Shown piece by piece: positions 19,354-27,229 of a stretch of DNA of 64,000 bases (position 1 is its first letter; each line of letters begins with the position of its first letter). The notes beneath the pieces are model-generated. The model did not search any database and had not been told where the DNA came from. It saw nothing but the letters and a program-made list of their open reading frames with translations. Source of the DNA: JBBPYC01 sp965218765 (GTDB lineage Bacteria > Pseudomonadota > Gammaproteobacteria > Burkholderiales > Burkholderiaceae_C); NCBI GenBank assembly GCA_965218765.1, contig CBDCLU010000004.1, positions 496,001 through 560,000 of the forward strand. Reading direction: 5' to 3'. The translations under genes were made by a program, and so were the position numbers.

Positions 19354-19858
19354 GTGGGCGGAACGCGACCGGTCCTGGTCGCTGCGGATGCATCGCGCAA
19401 GCGCTTCGCCCGTGCTGATGCGTCTGCTGGTGGCGGTCAGCTGGCTGTCCAACGGCAAGCTCTGGTATTCGATCATCGCGCTGCTGCCCTGGCTCGGCGG
19501 CGCGGCCGGCACCGCGGGCGCGCTGCGCATGGGCCTGCTGGGCGTGTTGAACCTTGTGATCTACACGGTGATGAAGCGCCATTTCGCAAGGCCGCGGCCC
19601 TACATGGACTGCCCCGGCGTGTCGGCCTGCACGCGCGCGCTTGACGAGTTCAGTTTCCCGAGCGGGCATGTGCTGCACGCGGTCGGTTTCTCATCGATTC
19701 TGGTCGCCTACTTCCCGGCGCTCGGCTGGATCGCCTGGCCGTTCACCGCGCTGGTCGCGCTGTCGCGCGTGGTGCTCGGCCTGCATTACCCGAGCGACGT
19801 GGCGGTCGGCGCGCTGCTGGGCTGGCTGATGGCGCACGCGATCCTGATGCTGTTCTAA
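19310..19858 (+). CDS. PAP2-family membrane phosphatase
   Basis: 182 residues with about five membrane helices. The three PAP2 motifs are present: KRHFARPRP, PSGHVLH and SRVVLGLHYPSDV, with the catalytic His residues in the second and third. Such enzymes dephosphorylate isoprenoid or phospholipid phosphates. Coupled to the upstream glycosyltransferase, it may act on the lipid carrier or acceptor of that glycan. The first 30 residues are basic and soluble. It ends in a 4-nt convergent overlap with the DUF2334 gene. Confidence 0.9.
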   Translation: MRQQNRPGYPPAWHRWAERDRSWSLRMHRASASPVLMRLLVAVSWLSNGKLWYSIIALLPWLGGAAGTAGALRMGLLGVLNLVIYTVMKRHFARPRPYMDCPGVSACTRALDEFSFPSGHVLHAVGFSSILVAYFPALGWIAWPFTALVALSRVVLGLHYPSDVAVGALLGWLMAHAILMLF

Positions 19859-20709
19859 CGCGCTTCTCCCGGACATGCCGAACGCGCCGAACGCGTTGAA
19901 TTCACTTGGGCTGCATGCGCAACGTCGGCCAGCGTGCGTGCGGTGCGACTGCGCAGCTGCTGGGCTGCCAACCGCTGCCAAGACGCGACCAACAGCGGGT
20001 GATCAATGTCGCTTGGATGCAGCTCCAGCCGCACCACCGGCTGCCGGCGCTGTCGGCGTGCGAGGCTGCCGTTCCAGAGCACCGACAAGCCGCGTCGCCA
20101 ACTGCTTGAATTGCTGTAGACCTGTGCCTGCGCATCGATAGGCGGCGGCTGATTGCCGTTCATTGCGCCTAGTGGGTGAATCTGCCGCAACGTGCAGGTG
20201 TAGGCAAAGCCCCATTCCCGCACCGCGCGCCAGCTGTCGGGCCCAAGCAGCCAGGCCGGCGCGACGAAGCCGGCCGGCTCCAGCCCCAGCCGGCGCAGCC
20301 AGCGCAGGCCGGCCTTGATGCGCGTGCGCGCTTCGGCCAGCGGCAGGTCGCTGAACTCGCCTTCGCCGCGCGTGTAGTGGCGCCGGCGCAAATGGTCGAT
20401 GAAGCCGCGCGGCGGGCGTTCGTCCAAGTGCGTGAAGCCGTGCAGCGCGACTTCGTCGCCACGCCGCGCGCGTGCCTGCAGCCAGGCTTCGAACGCGGCA
20501 TCGCGCGGCTCATGGTGATAGCGCGGCACCGCGAGCAGGGTGACGCGAACGTCCGGCTGGATCCGGTCCAGCGCGTCCAGCAGCCGCCGGCATGGCGCCA
20601 GCGTGGCCGGCGCTACGTCGTGCAGCACGATGCAAAGCGTACGCGGCGGTACGGGCGGTATGCGGTTGGCCGGCAGCGTCGGTGCGGTGATGGAAACGGG
20701 TTCAGTCAT
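19855..20709 (-). CDS. DUF2334 polysaccharide deacetylase-like protein
   Basis: 284 residues. It shows the carbohydrate-deacetylase-like core: LCIVLHDVAP (metal Asp), EVALHGFTH (metal His pair), FVAPAWLLG and a late LELHPSDI. This belongs to DUF2334, predicted to act on N-acetyl sugars. There is no signal peptide, so it is likely cytoplasmic. It lies 21 bp after the second glycosyltransferase gene on the same strand. That context favours a role in making or trimming a glycan or glycolipid. Confidence 0.85.
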   Translation of the reverse strand: MTEPVSITAPTLPANRIPPVPPRTLCIVLHDVAPATLAPCRRLLDALDRIQPDVRVTLLAVPRYHHEPRDAAFEAWLQARARRGDEVALHGFTHLDERPPRGFIDHLRRRHYTRGEGEFSDLPLAEARTRIKAGLRWLRRLGLEPAGFVAPAWLLGPDSWRAVREWGFAYTCTLRQIHPLGAMNGNQPPPIDAQAQVYSNSSSWRRGLSVLWNGSLARRQRRQPVVRLELHPSDIDHPLLVASWQRLAAQQLRSRTARTLADVAHAAQVNSTRSARSACPGEAR

Positions 20710-20730
20710 GACAGCTGTTCAGCACCTGCA

Positions 20731-22026
20731 TCAGGACCGTGCAGGCGGGCGCGCATTCGACCCAGCATGTGCAGCGGCGGGCGGGCGGGGGGAGGTGGAT
20801 GACGAAGCTGGATCGCCACCGCGTGCCGTTTGCAGACCAGGCTCAGCGGCAAGCCCGGCACCTGGCCGGGCAGCAGCGGCGATGGTGGTGGCATCAGCTG
20901 CCGATGGCGTCCCGCGCCTGAGCAGGCGTTCGTAGTGCTGCCATAGCCGCGGCAGTACCCGGTCCCACGCATAGCCGGCTGCGCGTTCGCACGCACGGGT
21001 GGCCAGCGCCGCCCGGTCCTGCGCACAGACGTGCGCGATCGCCTGCGCAAAATCATCCGGCCGGCCGCTGCCGACGCCTTGCCCCACGCCGGCATCGACC
21101 AGTTCGGCTAGCCCCTGCGCGGCGCGCGCGACCACCGGCGTGCCGCAGGCCAGCGCTTCCAGCACCGACAGCCCGAACGTTTCCTGGTCGCCCGCGTGCA
21201 CGAACACGTCGCAGCTGGCCAGCACGGCAGCCAGCCGCACCGCGTCCGTCTGCACCGGCTGCACGATGATCCGCTCGCCGGCCGGCGGTTGCGGGCCGGC
21301 GCCGATCGCGAGCAGCCAGTAGCGCGGGCCGAGCCGGCGCACCGCGTCGACCAGCACCGGCAGATGCTTTTCCGGCGCGAACCGGCCTGCGAACACCAGC
21401 AGCTTCGCATCGGCGGGCAGGCCGAGCGCGGCGCGCCATGCGGGATCGGCACGCCCGGGTTGGAACAATGCGCAATCGACACCCAGCGGCTGCCGCTGCA
21501 CGCGCGGCACGCCCCAGTCGCGCAGCTGCGCTGCCATCGCGTCGCTGGGCGCCAGCACCTGATCGAACCGGCGGTACAGATGCACGGCGTAGCGCCGCGC
21601 TGCGCGTGCGGCGACAGCACCAGCGTGGCCGCCCAGCGCCGAACGCGCGAGCTGATCAAGATTGGAATGGCAGAACGCGACCGCCGGCACGCTCAACTGC
21701 TGCGCCGCATCGAGCGCGGCCCAGGCGAGCCGATAGGGATCGGCCGCTTCGATCAGATCGGGCTTGGCTGCCGCTAGCAGCCGCGCCGCCGCGCCGCGCC
21801 GCCACGGCAGCCGATAGCTGCCGCCGCTGCCGGGCAATGGCGGCGCCGGGATGCGCAGCTGGTCGGCATCGTCCGGCGTCGGGTTGGCGATCGTCTGGCG
21901 CCAGTCGGGCCGCTGCGCGCCGATATACCGCCGCTTGGCCAGCACGTAGCGGCGCACGCCGCCGCTCGAGTTCCAGAACATCGTCGCGTCCAGCAGATGC
22001 CGCGCAGGGATGGACCGATCAGGCAT
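20731..22026 (-). CDS. Glycosyltransferase family 4
   Basis: 431 residues, a second GT-B glycosyltransferase. Markers: DATMFWNSSGGVRRYV at the N-terminus, PLGVDCALFQPG, LLVFAGRFAPEKHLP and the donor-site region ETFGLSVLEALACGTPVVA. The last 60 residues or so, after HYERLLRRG, are Ala/Pro/Ser-rich low complexity and are probably disordered or not essential. It is followed by the DUF2334 gene and faces away from the DUF3072 gene. A stepwise glycan pathway including the 18.2-19.9 kb genes is an inference from proximity. Confidence 0.88.
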   Translation of the reverse strand: MPDRSIPARHLLDATMFWNSSGGVRRYVLAKRRYIGAQRPDWRQTIANPTPDDADQLRIPAPPLPGSGGSYRLPWRRGAAARLLAAAKPDLIEAADPYRLAWAALDAAQQLSVPAVAFCHSNLDQLARSALGGHAGAVAARAARRYAVHLYRRFDQVLAPSDAMAAQLRDWGVPRVQRQPLGVDCALFQPGRADPAWRAALGLPADAKLLVFAGRFAPEKHLPVLVDAVRRLGPRYWLLAIGAGPQPPAGERIIVQPVQTDAVRLAAVLASCDVFVHAGDQETFGLSVLEALACGTPVVARAAQGLAELVDAGVGQGVGSGRPDDFAQAIAHVCAQDRAALATRACERAAGYAWDRVLPRLWQHYERLLRRGTPSAADATTIAAAARPGAGLAAEPGLQTARGGDPASSSTSPRPPAAAHAGSNARPPARS

Positions 22027-22226
22027 CGGATGCAGGGCGGGAAGTGGGAGCGCTCACGCGCCCGATTTTTCCATGACCGTGCCCGGGCCCGGGCCCGGTT
22101 AGGTGCAGGCGGACCTGGCCGACTTGCGGCACCGGCATTGCCAGCGCGCCGACTTGTCAAGCCCCGCCGAAACGCTCATGCTGCACAGACCCGCCCTGCG
22201 CGCAAACCCGACCATCCATCGACCCC

Positions 22227-22634
22227 ATGTCCGATCCGCAAACACCCAAGACGACCGCCCCCGCCAGCGACATGACTGCAGCCACCGGCAGCATCGAGCC
22301 GCCGCGCCCCGATCCGAAGCCGGCCGCAGCGTCCGCCGATTCACCGATGGGCGACGTTCAGCGCACCACGCTGCAAGCGCTGAGCCGCGAGGCAGGCGTG
22401 CCGTTCGACGACACGCTCAGCACGGCGGCGGCGGCCCGCCGCATCACCGAGTTGCAGCGCGCGAAGGATCGCGACAACGAAGCGGCGCGTGCTGCGCGCG
22501 GCGCCGCCACCGAGGCGCTGCCGCCCGATGCCGGCGAAGAAGACCCGGGTGCCGCGCTGGACGCGCCCGGCACGAAACAGGCGATGCAAGGCGAGGAGCA
22601 GGCAGCGGAGCGCAAAAAACCAGCAGCGCAGTAG
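22227..22634 (+). CDS. DUF3072-containing small protein
   Basis: 135 residues, hydrophilic. Residues 50-85 (TTLQALSREAGVPFDDTLS and ARRITELQ) match the short DUF3072 helical motif. Both flanks are Ala/Pro/Asp-rich and probably disordered. Function unknown. The ATG at 22227 is chosen as the first in frame; no strong ribosome site is visible. A triple GCCCGG hexamer at 22081-22098 lies upstream in the divergent spacer. Confidence 0.75.
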   Translation: MSDPQTPKTTAPASDMTAATGSIEPPRPDPKPAAASADSPMGDVQRTTLQALSREAGVPFDDTLSTAAAARRITELQRAKDRDNEAARAARGAATEALPPDAGEEDPGAALDAPGTKQAMQGEEQAAERKKPAAQ

Positions 22635-22716
22635 GCTGTAGCAGTGACGAACGTAGCATCCAAGTGCAGCGCCATATTCACCAGATGCACGGCGCCAAAA
22701 CTCGTACAGACCCATG

Positions 22717-22818
22717 CCAGCAGGCGCCACGGAGCTGGCTTTGCCAGGCCGTAGGCGTCGCCCCCGGTAAGGGGGTAGCCGAGAGCCGACCGCAGGGAGC
22801 GTTGTGCTGGGGGTGAGC
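22717..22818 (-). repeat. Dispersed 3'-end repeat, copy B
   Basis: Second copy of the repeat family, containing GGAGCTGGCTTTGCCAGG, CGCCCCCGGTAAGGGGGT and GCCGAGAGCCGACC. It abuts the TAA of the SDR gene (22820-22822), read on that gene's strand, and also lies beyond the DUF3072 gene. Two hairpins can form: CCCCC/GGGGG arms and the GGAGC region. Confidence 0.85.
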
Positions 22819-22819
22819 T

Positions 22820-23800
22820 TTAGGCCTCGCCAACGCTGCCGGTAATCGGCAGCACGATGCCGGTGATGTAGCCCGAACACACCGGTGCAGCGAGGAACAC
22901 GTAGGCGGGCGACAGCTCCTCTGGTTGCGCGACGCGCTTCATATCGGTGCCCTGGCCCCAGGTTTTCATCGCCTCTGCGGGTTGATCGGCCGGGTTCAGC
23001 GGCGTCCAGACCGGGCCCGGCGCGACTGCGTTCACGCGAATGCCTCTTTCGATCACGTTCTGCGCGAGCGCCTTCGTGAATGCGTGGATCGCGCCCTTCG
23101 TGGTCGAATAGTCAAGCAGCTTCGCGCTGCCTTTGAGGCCCACCACCGAACCGGTGTTGATGATGGAGGCGCCCTGCTTCATGTGCGGCAGCGCGGCTTT
23201 CGCCATGTGGAAGTAGCCGTACACGTTGGTGCGCATGGTCAGATCGAAGCGCTCTTCGCTCAGGTCTTCGAGGCTGTCCGCATGCTCCTGGAACGCCGCA
23301 TTGTTGACCAGCACGTCGAGCCGGCCGAATGCCTGCATCGTCTGCTCGACTGCGGATTGGCAGAAATTCATCTGCGTGACGTCGCCGCGGATCAGCAGGC
23401 AGCGCTGGCCTTCCTTTTCGACGTGCGCCTTGGTGTGCTGCGCATCTTCGTCTTCATCGAGATAGACGATCGCCACATCGGCGCCTTCGCGCGCGAACAG
23501 GATGGCGACCGCGCGGCCGATGCCGGAATCGCCGCCCGTGATGATGGTGGAAAAGCCCGCGAGCTTACCGCTGCCTTTGTAGTTCGGCGCGGCGTGCTGC
23601 GGCATCAGGTCGAGCTCGTGCTCGTTGCCGGGTTTTTCGATGTGCTGCTCGGGTAGCTTGGCCGGGTGCTCGCGTGCGCCGGCCTGCACGGCGCTTTTCT
23701 GCTCTTCCTGCTTCGGTTTCTCGGCGTCGCGTTGGTCTTGCTGCTGCTGGATGTCGCGCTCGGTCTGCACGCGGCTGCTGGTGTCGTTCTGGTCGTTCAT
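22820..23800 (-). CDS. SDR-family NAD(P)-dependent oxidoreductase with hydrophilic N-terminal extension
   Basis: 326 residues. The Rossmann motif TGGDSGIG, NNAA, the catalytic Ser (INTGSVVG) and Tyr-x3-Lys (YSTTKGA) are all present. About 75 residues rich in Gln, Glu, Lys and Asp precede the fold, as in the YghA/GSP39 group of general-stress SDRs. Its reaction is not known. The ATG at 23800 has AAGGAG 9 bases upstream. Transcription would run into the dispersed repeat right after the stop codon. Confidence 0.9.
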   Translation of the reverse strand: MNDQNDTSSRVQTERDIQQQQDQRDAEKPKQEEQKSAVQAGAREHPAKLPEQHIEKPGNEHELDLMPQHAAPNYKGSGKLAGFSTIITGGDSGIGRAVAILFAREGADVAIVYLDEDEDAQHTKAHVEKEGQRCLLIRGDVTQMNFCQSAVEQTMQAFGRLDVLVNNAAFQEHADSLEDLSEERFDLTMRTNVYGYFHMAKAALPHMKQGASIINTGSVVGLKGSAKLLDYSTTKGAIHAFTKALAQNVIERGIRVNAVAPGPVWTPLNPADQPAEAMKTWGQGTDMKRVAQPEELSPAYVFLAAPVCSGYITGIVLPITGSVGEA

Positions 23801-23928
23801 CTGGGCGCTCCTTGGGTGCATGAAGATGGGCGGGATTCGGGTCAGGCCACTGCACGAGACTTTTCACATTCCCGGCAGCGATCTGGTACTCGAGGGCATC
23901 GGCACTCGTCATGCCCGGCACTGCAATG

Positions 23929-23955
23929 CTACATTTTTAATAGCTAAAAATGTAG
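23929..23955. terminator. AT-rich hairpin upstream of the SDR gene
   Basis: CTACATTTTTA and TAAAAATGTAG form a perfect 11-bp stem with a 5-nt loop. It lies between tgt (ending at 24036, minus) and the SDR start. On the minus strand it follows the tgt stop by about 80 bases and could end that transcript. It is strikingly AT-rich for this genome. Confidence 0.55.
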
Positions 23956-24035
23956 GTGACACAAGCGCCTATGCCCGGAAAGACCATACAACCACGTTCG
24001 ATGTCCTGTGTGCGCACCAGCGGCGCGCACAGCCT

Positions 24036-25199
24036 TCAAACGCCGGTGCGGCGCTCCGCCAGATAGCGTTGCGCAAAGCCCGCGAAGTCGCCCGCGTCCA
24101 GCGCCTGCCGCACGCCGCGCATCAGCTCCAGATAGTGATGCAGGTTGTGGATCGTGCCGAGCATCGGTGCCAGCATCTCGCCGCAGCGGTCCAGATGGTG
24201 CAGATACGCGCGGCTGAAACCATCCCGCCCGCCGTCGGCCCACGGCACGCCCGAGCTGCCTGCGCACGCGTGGCAGCTGCAGCGCTCATCGAGCGGGCGC
24301 GGGTCCGCCTTGTGCCGCGCGTTGCGAATTTTCAAGTCGCCCAGCCGCGTGAACAAGGTGCCGTTCCTCGCATTGCGCGTCGGCATCACGCAGTCGAACA
24401 TGTCCACGCCATTCGCCACGCCATCGAGCAAGTCTTCCGGCGTGCCGACGCCCATCAGGTAGCGCGGCTTGTCGGCCGGCAGCAGCCGCGGCGTGTGCGC
24501 GACGATGCGGCGCATCTCGTCTTTCGGCTCGCCGACGCTGACCCCGCCGATCGCATAGCCGGGCAGGCCCATCGCCGCGAGCGTGGTGGCCGATTCGGCA
24601 CGCAGGGATTCGTACATGCCGCCCTGCACGATGCCGAACAGCGCGTTCGGGTTTTCGAGCCGCGCGAATTCGGCCTGGCAACGTGCGGCCCAGCGCAGGC
24701 TCAGTTCCATCGAGCTGCGCGCGTCGGCCTCCGACGTGATGCGGCCAGCCGTTTCGTACGGCGTGCATTCGTCGAACTGCATCGCGATGTCGGAATTGAG
24801 CGCGGTCTGGATCTGGATCGAGATTTCCGGTGTGAGCAGCAGCTTGTCGCCGTTCACGGGGGAGGCGAAGCGCACGCCGTCTTCCGATATCTTGCGCATC
24901 GCGCCCAGGCTCCAGACCTGGAAGCCGCCGGAGTCGGTCAGGATCGGCCGCGGCCAGTTCTCGAATTTGTGCAGGCCGCCGAACGTGTTGATCACGTCCA
25001 GCCCGGGGCGTAGCCAGAGGTGGAACGTGTTGCCCAGGATGATCTGCGCGTCCATCTCGGCCAAGCTTCTGGGCAGCACGCCTTTCACGGTCCCGTAGGT
25101 GCCGACCGGCATGAATACCGGCGTCTCGACCGTGCCGTGCGCAAGTGCAAGCCGGCCACGGCGCGCGAGGCCGTCGGCCTTCAGCAGTTCAAACTTCAT
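24036..25199 (-). CDS. tgt: Queuine tRNA-ribosyltransferase (tRNA-guanine transglycosylase)
   Basis: 387 residues. It exchanges guanine-34 of GUN-anticodon tRNAs for the queuosine precursor preQ1. The catalytic aspartates are in ILTDSGGFQVWS and in MFDCVMPTRNARNG. The zinc site is CSCHAC plus the His of YLHHL. FGIVQGGMY is the substrate loop. Length and motifs are normal. No queA or yajC-secDF genes are next to it, although that is a common neighbourhood in other bacteria. Confidence 0.97.
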   Translation of the reverse strand: MKFELLKADGLARRGRLALAHGTVETPVFMPVGTYGTVKGVLPRSLAEMDAQIILGNTFHLWLRPGLDVINTFGGLHKFENWPRPILTDSGGFQVWSLGAMRKISEDGVRFASPVNGDKLLLTPEISIQIQTALNSDIAMQFDECTPYETAGRITSEADARSSMELSLRWAARCQAEFARLENPNALFGIVQGGMYESLRAESATTLAAMGLPGYAIGGVSVGEPKDEMRRIVAHTPRLLPADKPRYLMGVGTPEDLLDGVANGVDMFDCVMPTRNARNGTLFTRLGDLKIRNARHKADPRPLDERCSCHACAGSSGVPWADGGRDGFSRAYLHHLDRCGEMLAPMLGTIHNLHHYLELMRGVRQALDAGDFAGFAQRYLAERRTGV

Positions 25200-25249
25200 C
25201 GATTGCGGTCACGGCGCATGCAGGCCGTGACCGACGGACAACCGGACTT

Positions 25250-25399
25250 TCAGCCTGCGGGCTGGGCGCTGCCGACCAGCGCAGGGCTGGATTTGGCCGG
25301 TGCGTCCGGCGCGTCCGAACGGTCCCAGGCCCAGGCGGTGAACACGCTGAGGCTCAACAGCAGAGCCATGCCCAAGGTCAGGCGCAGGAGGGTGTTCAT
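25250..25399 (-). CDS. Possible small single-span membrane protein
   Basis: 49 residues: a hydrophobic helix at about 4-24 (LRLTLGMALLLSLSVFTAWAW), split as LRLTLGMALLL and SLSVFTAWAW, then an Ala/Pro/Ser tail. GGAG stands about 10 bases before the ATG at 25399. No family recognised; it could be a chance open frame in the spacer between tgt and the GTPase gene. Confidence 0.3.
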   Translation of the reverse strand: MNTLLRLTLGMALLLSLSVFTAWAWDRSDAPDAPAKSSPALVGSAQPAG

Positions 25400-25630
25400 G
25401 AAAAAGGCGCTCCAGAAAACGAAATTGGCAGCTTGTCGTGGGGGAGGAAACTGGGTCGAGGCGCAGTGCGTGCACGCCGTCACCGCTGTCTCGGCACGCG
25501 AGGATTCTGAGGCCGCCCCGGTGCCGTTTTGCACGGCTCGCGCCCGGTGTTGTCACTTTGTTACGAGTGATCGTCGTGCTGTACCCACTGCGCAACAGGA
25601 TCGGCATTGCGGGCAGGATCACAGGCTGAT

Positions 25631-27205
25631 TCAAGCGTGATCCGGTACCCACTCACCGGACCTGTTGACTGCGTCCGGATACAGCCATGCGAGCGTCTGC
25701 CAGAGCGTGTCGGCCAGCAACGCATGCAGCTGGCTCGGCAAGCTGGCCGGTGCATCAGCCGGCTTGGCAGCGGCGCTGGTGGCGCCGACCGGCAGCCCCT
25801 GCGCTGCGCGCAGCTGCAGCCAGAGCCGGTCGAGCGCGGCGGCGTGTGCGGCCACCGCAGCCTCCGTTTCGGTCTGCCAGAACGCAGGCGATTCGCCTTC
25901 GACCCAGTCGCCACGCCCGCGCCCGTAGTGCGCCACAGCTAGATAGCGCAGGACTGCGGTCACGGTCAGTGCGCGCAGGAACGGCTCGGCAAAGCGCACG
26001 GTCGGCTTTTGCACGCCCTTGATGCGATTGAAGCCAAGCGCGGCGCCAGCGGCCGTGATGGCGCCGACCACGCCGCCGATCAGCATGCCGCCGCCCACCG
26101 TGAGTCCGCCGGACAGCAGATCGGCCGACAGGCCGGTTGCTGCGCCCGATGCGATTGCGCCCCAGAAGCCCGCTTCGCGTGGGTCGGCCGGCGTCTGCAC
26201 CGCGAAGTTTTCCACGAGCCGCTTGTCCACCTTGGCGGCGGCGGACCCTTCCAGGCCGTGCAGCGCGATGAGCCGCTGCGTGACGGCCAGCGTGGCCGCG
26301 TCCAGCCGCGCCGCCAACGTGTCCATCGCCGCCTGCTGCGCCTGTTGCGCACGATCGCGCGTGACGCCGACCTTGGTCAGCACCTTGTTGACGAGACCCG
26401 CATCGAGCGCGACCGGCTCGACGTCGCGCGCGGCCGCCAGCAGGTAGTCCGACAGCAGCTTGGTCGCCGCATCGAAGCGCGCCCGGTTGCGCTGCTGCCA
26501 GCTGGCGACGAGCCGTTGATACGCAGCGGTTTGCACAGCCGGCAGCACCCCGCCCACCGCATCGAACAGCACGCGCTCATGCACCCAGCAGCGCGCGAAT
26601 GCGTCGAGCGGCAGCACCTGGCGCACCACGCTGAACGCCTGGAGCCGCGCGCGCCAGCGCAGCACGTCGTCGTGCTCGGCGGCGGCTGGCTTGGGCCGGC
26701 CGGTCTGGTTCAGCAGCACGATCACGGGCTTGCCGAGCCACTGCAGGATCTGCATCTCCGGTTCGACATAGCCAACGTCGTGCGGGTCTTCCGAGGCGTT
26801 GGCCAGATACAGCACCACATCGCCGTGGTCGCGCGCGGCGCGCAGCGCCTGCTGGCTGAGCCAGAACGTCCGGTCTTGGTAGCGGTCCCAGACTTCGCGC
26901 AGGAACCAGCCGACCGGCTGCTCCGAATTGCCTAGCCGCTGTGCGAGCCGCACCGAATCGCCGAAGCCGGGCGTGTCCCACAGACGCAGCTCGTCGCCGG
27001 CATCGGTCGCGACCAGCACATGCGAATCGGCAGTCTCCGTCACGTGTGGCGCATCGCGCACGTCGCCGATGTCGCGGCCCAGCAGCGTGCGTGCAAGCGT
27101 GGTCTTGCCGACGTTGGTGTGCGAGATCAGCGCGAGTTGCAGCCGCACCGGCGGTGACGCCTTGCTGCCGTCGGCGTGGGTGGCAGCAGCGTCGTTCAGC
27201 GGCAT
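25631..27205 (-). CDS. GTPase with DUF3482 domain
   Basis: 524 residues. The N-terminal G domain has a P-loop (SHTNVGKTTLART), a G3 motif DTPGFGDS and a G4-like LLNQTGRP. The first P-loop position is Ser rather than the usual Gly. The C-terminal half is the DUF3482 region with a Gly/Ala-rich hydrophobic segment near 360-400 (GGGMLIGGVVGAITAAGAALG) that could touch or enter the membrane. The DUF2868 gene lies 24 bp upstream on the same strand, a pairing seen in many proteobacteria. A joint membrane-associated role is likely but its nature is unknown. Confidence 0.85.
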   Translation of the reverse strand: MPLNDAAATHADGSKASPPVRLQLALISHTNVGKTTLARTLLGRDIGDVRDAPHVTETADSHVLVATDAGDELRLWDTPGFGDSVRLAQRLGNSEQPVGWFLREVWDRYQDRTFWLSQQALRAARDHGDVVLYLANASEDPHDVGYVEPEMQILQWLGKPVIVLLNQTGRPKPAAAEHDDVLRWRARLQAFSVVRQVLPLDAFARCWVHERVLFDAVGGVLPAVQTAAYQRLVASWQQRNRARFDAATKLLSDYLLAAARDVEPVALDAGLVNKVLTKVGVTRDRAQQAQQAAMDTLAARLDAATLAVTQRLIALHGLEGSAAAKVDKRLVENFAVQTPADPREAGFWGAIASGAATGLSADLLSGGLTVGGGMLIGGVVGAITAAGAALGFNRIKGVQKPTVRFAEPFLRALTVTAVLRYLAVAHYGRGRGDWVEGESPAFWQTETEAAVAAHAAALDRLWLQLRAAQGLPVGATSAAAKPADAPASLPSQLHALLADTLWQTLAWLYPDAVNRSGEWVPDHA

Positions 27206-27229
27206 CGAGGTGAAGTCTGGAAGAAAACG

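Noticed and set aside
22081..22098. Triple GCCCGG hexamer as a functional element
   Set aside because: Only 18 bp and simple GC-rich sequence; noted in the DUF3072 entry but no role can be supported.
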